Assembly: GCA_029987315.1 (NCBI GenBank)
Contig: DALTVZ010000049.1
Coordinates: 1 to 7,664 of the forward strand
From: Methanocorpusculum sp.
Lineage (GTDB): Archaea; Halobacteriota; Methanomicrobia; Methanomicrobiales; Methanocorpusculaceae
Direction: 5' to 3'
Length of the DNA stretch: 7,664 nt
Positions 6,250 through 7,664 of the stretch are shown here, in pieces (position 1 is the first letter of the stretch; the number at the start of each line of letters is the position of its first letter). The position numbers were made by a program, and so were the translations under genes. A model generated the notes under the pieces. It searched no databases. It was not told the DNA's origin and saw nothing but the letters and a program-made list of their open reading frames with translations.

Positions 6250-7233
6250 ACGCATATACCTGATTTTCTGTTTGGCTATAGCGGACTTGGTGTCCCTATT
6301 GGTATCGTATTATGGATAATTGCCCTTGTGTTTATTGCTCTTGCGATAAACTGGGCAAGGAAAAATCTTGACGAATCCAAGATCCCGATTTTGGCAGTCA
6401 TTGCCGCCGGGATCTTTGCACTTCAGGCATTCAATCTCCCTACCGGTTTTGGCGTCTCCGGACATCTGGTCGGCGGAGCTCTTGCGGCAATAATTTTAGG
6501 TTCACCTTTTGCTGCAGTCTTTGTATTAACGATTGTTCTTATCATTCAGGCACTCATCTTTGGTGATGGTGGCGTATTGGCGCTTGGTGCAAACATCATC
6601 AATATGGGTGTTGTGGCTGGTTTTGTCGGATTTTATTCCTTCAAAGGACTCAGATCACTTATCCCCAAATTTCCGCTTGCAGGAGCCGCAGGGATCGCTG
6701 CATGGCTTGCATGTGTTATTGCCGCATGTTGTGCTGCCGTTGAAATTGCCATTCTCGGCGCTGTTCCTATTGGGATCGGCCTTCCGACGATGTTCATTTA
6801 CCATGCGATCATCGGTATCATCGAAGGTTTCATAACTGCAGTTGTGGTAACACTTATCTTCAAAGTTCGCCCTGAACTGACAGGAGATACGACAAAACCA
6901 TCTCTCCCAATCAAAAAATTCCTGGTAGCCGGTCTTGTGATCGCTCTCATCATCGGCGGTTGTGCTGTCTTCTTCGCATCCAGCGATCCGGACGGACTTG
7001 ACAGCACACTCCTTGTGAGCGGAGGTGTTAAAGAAATTTTTGCCCCGGCAACGGGTGATGAGATCGTTGAGGCTGAGGATCCGATAGGCTGGGCACCACC
7101 GATGCCCGATTATGCTCTCGGTGAAGGTGCCGCAGGCGGGATCATCGCTCTGATCATAGGGATCTTCGCAGCACTCATTGTGATACTTCTCGCAGCAAAA
7201 ATCGTTTACTCCTCGAGACAGAAGAGTAACTGA
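6250..7233 (+). CDS. cbiM: CbiM/NikM-CbiN/NikN fused metal transport protein, ACG start
   Basis: This is the substrate-binding membrane component of an ECF-type nickel/cobalt transporter, with the CbiN/NikN (PDGLE) part fused to its C-terminus; 327 residues if read from 6250. The CbiM part (about 1-215) has several membrane helices, the conserved His72 in GVSGHLVGG and YHAIIGIIEG near residue 185. The CbiN-like part has a helix at about 225-244, an external segment with DPDGLD (246-251) and a final helix at about 296-320. In this family Met1 and His2 bind the metal, so the chain must begin directly before His-Ile-Pro-Asp. That motif is encoded here from 6253, but the codon before it is ACG. 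The first in-frame standard start is GTG at 6328, which would delete 26 residues including the metal site. No ATPase or CbiQ gene is beside it. NikR downstream favours nickel over cobalt. Confidence 0.9.
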   Translation, partial: THIPDFLFGYSGLGVPIGIVLWIIALVFIALAINWARKNLDESKIPILAVIAAGIFALQAFNLPTGFGVSGHLVGGALAAIILGSPFAAVFVLTIVLIIQALIFGDGGVLALGANIINMGVVAGFVGFYSFKGLRSLIPKFPLAGAAGIAAWLACVIAACCAAVEIAILGAVPIGIGLPTMFIYHAIIGIIEGFITAVVVTLIFKVRPELTGDTTKPSLPIKKFLVAGLVIALIIGGCAVFFASSDPDGLDSTLLVSGGVKEIFAPATGDEIVEAEDPIGWAPPMPDYALGEGAAGGIIALIIGIFAALIVILLAAKIVYSSRQKSN

Positions 7234-7241
7234 TCTCCTCC

Positions 7242-7248
7242 TTTTTTT
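7242..7248 (+). terminator. T-tract terminator after CbiMN
   Basis: A run of seven thymines starts eight bases after the TGA stop, preceded by the pyrimidine-rich CTCCTCC. It probably ends the transporter message before nikR, which then needs its own promoter. Confidence 0.55.
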
Positions 7249-7252
7249 CAAA

Positions 7253-7260
7253 GTACGTAC
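7253..7260. promoter_or_regulatory. Palindrome GTACGTAC, upstream candidate operator of nikR
   Basis: This perfect 8-base palindrome is followed by AACTC. The same arrangement recurs 28 bases later, making a tandem pair ahead of the nikR promoter. It shares the TACGTA core with the site before CbiMN. Confidence 0.4.
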
Positions 7261-7280
7261 AACTCACCTGGTATTTCAGA

Positions 7281-7288
7281 TTACGTAA
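7281..7288. promoter_or_regulatory. Palindrome TTACGTAA, promoter-proximal candidate operator of nikR
   Basis: This is a perfect 8-base palindrome followed by GAACTC, lying directly before the probable nikR TATA box. Binding here would be expected to interfere with TBP/TFB recruitment, consistent with autoregulation of nikR, which is inferred only from position. Confidence 0.4.
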
Positions 7289-7293
7289 GAACT

Positions 7294-7302
7294 CTAATAT
7301 AG
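7294..7302 (+). promoter_or_regulatory. Probable TATA box of nikR
   Basis: CTAATATAG is centred about 26 bases before the nikR ATG, which is the spacing for a leaderless archaeal transcript. No Shine-Dalgarno sequence precedes the ATG, in agreement. Confidence 0.5.
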
Positions 7303-7323
7303 AGATACAACAAATACTTCAGC

Positions 7324-7664
7324 ATGGTCGGAGAGTCAGATCTTTCACGTATTGGTATTTCGCTACCGGAAAATCTTCTGAATAAGTTTGATGGTATCAT
7401 TGGGAAACGTGGATACTCTTCGAGATCGGAGGGCATCAGAGACGCGATCCGCTCATATATCACCTATTATGAATGGATGAACGATGTCTCCGGGGAACGT
7501 CAGGGCGTTATCACGATGGTATATGATCATGATCACCGGGGTCTTATGGAAGCGATCACGGAGATCCAGCATGGGAACCGGCACATCGTCCAGTCAACGA
7601 TTCATTCACATCTCAGCGATGAACGCTGCCTTGAGGTCATTCTTGTTCGCGGACAGGGTGAACA
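7324..7664 (+). CDS. nikR: Nickel-responsive transcriptional repressor NikR, 3' truncated
   Basis: NikR is a tetrameric ribbon-helix-helix repressor that binds DNA when loaded with nickel and usually shuts off nickel uptake. The window contains 113 codons of a protein normally near 135-145 residues. The N-terminal ribbon-helix-helix runs from about residue 8 to 50 ([11 protein letters not shown], then [15 protein letters not shown]). The ACT-like metal domain follows, with VYDHDHRGL, and the high-affinity nickel ligands correspond to His83, His94, His96 and Cys102, with the same spacing as E. coli His76, His87, His89 and Cys95. All are intact. ATG at 7324 follows a TATA box at leaderless distance. 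It sits 90 bases after the CbiMN fusion on the same strand, so the transporter is a likely target, and two TACGTA palindromes upstream may be operators. The C-terminal tail lies outside the window. Confidence 0.95.
   Translation, partial: MVGESDLSRIGISLPENLLNKFDGIIGKRGYSSRSEGIRDAIRSYITYYEWMNDVSGERQGVITMVYDHDHRGLMEAITEIQHGNRHIVQSTIHSHLSDERCLEVILVRGQGE

Noticed and set aside
6655..7251. 198-residue minus-strand reading frame opposite CbiMN
   Set aside because: It is Cys/Asp/Ser-rich composition typical of the antisense of a hydrophobic membrane-protein gene.

Overview
The window looks like a piece of a methanogenic archaeal chromosome. It most resembles the Methanomicrobiales, perhaps Methanocorpusculum, but that placement is by resemblance only. 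Three things support an archaeon: deoxyhypusine synthase and TiaS (both archaeal-type translation modification enzymes), Shine-Dalgarno sequences of the AGGTGA/GAGGT type mixed with genes that appear leaderless, and oligo-T terminators. Seven gene families are recognisable and one gene is not.

Layout. Minus strand: the 5' part of deoxyhypusine synthase (1-879, C-terminus cut by the window edge), a 282-base intergenic stretch holding a hairpin followed by T-tracts, and a 305-residue acidic protein of unknown function (1162-2079). Plus strand: an ammonium-uptake operon, amt (2315-3514) and glnK (3534-3866), divergent from the unknown gene across a 235-base leader region and closed by T-tracts. 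Minus strand: tiaS (3922-5136), convergent with glnK. Plus strand: an archaeal regulator with a Cro/C1-type helix-turn-helix (5186-6139), divergent from tiaS across only 49 bases. Then a nickel/cobalt section on the plus strand: a fused CbiM/NikM-CbiN/NikN transporter (6250-7233) and the nickel-responsive repressor NikR (7324 to the window edge, 3' truncated).

How the genes work together. Amt and GlnK form the usual ammonium channel and PII regulator pair. NikR next to the CbiMN fusion suggests nickel uptake under nickel-dependent repression, which suits a methanogen that needs nickel for F430 and hydrogenases. Deoxyhypusine synthase and TiaS both attach a polyamine-derived group to the translation machinery (aIF5A and tRNA-Ile2) but are not adjacent.

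Most interesting points. (1) The CbiM reading frame contains the expected N-terminal His-Ile-Pro-Asp motif, but the codon where Met1 must lie is ACG, not ATG, and a GGTGA ribosome-binding site sits at the correct distance. (2) The hexamer TACGTA, inside longer palindromes, was seen only in the two intergenic regions flanking the metal-transport gene, once before the transporter and twice before nikR, so it is a candidate NikR operator core. (3) The PII protein has Met at the position of the uridylylated Tyr51 and Trp in place of an ATP-contacting Arg. No CRISPR array, insertion sequence, tRNA or rRNA gene was seen. No wholly new multigene system was found.
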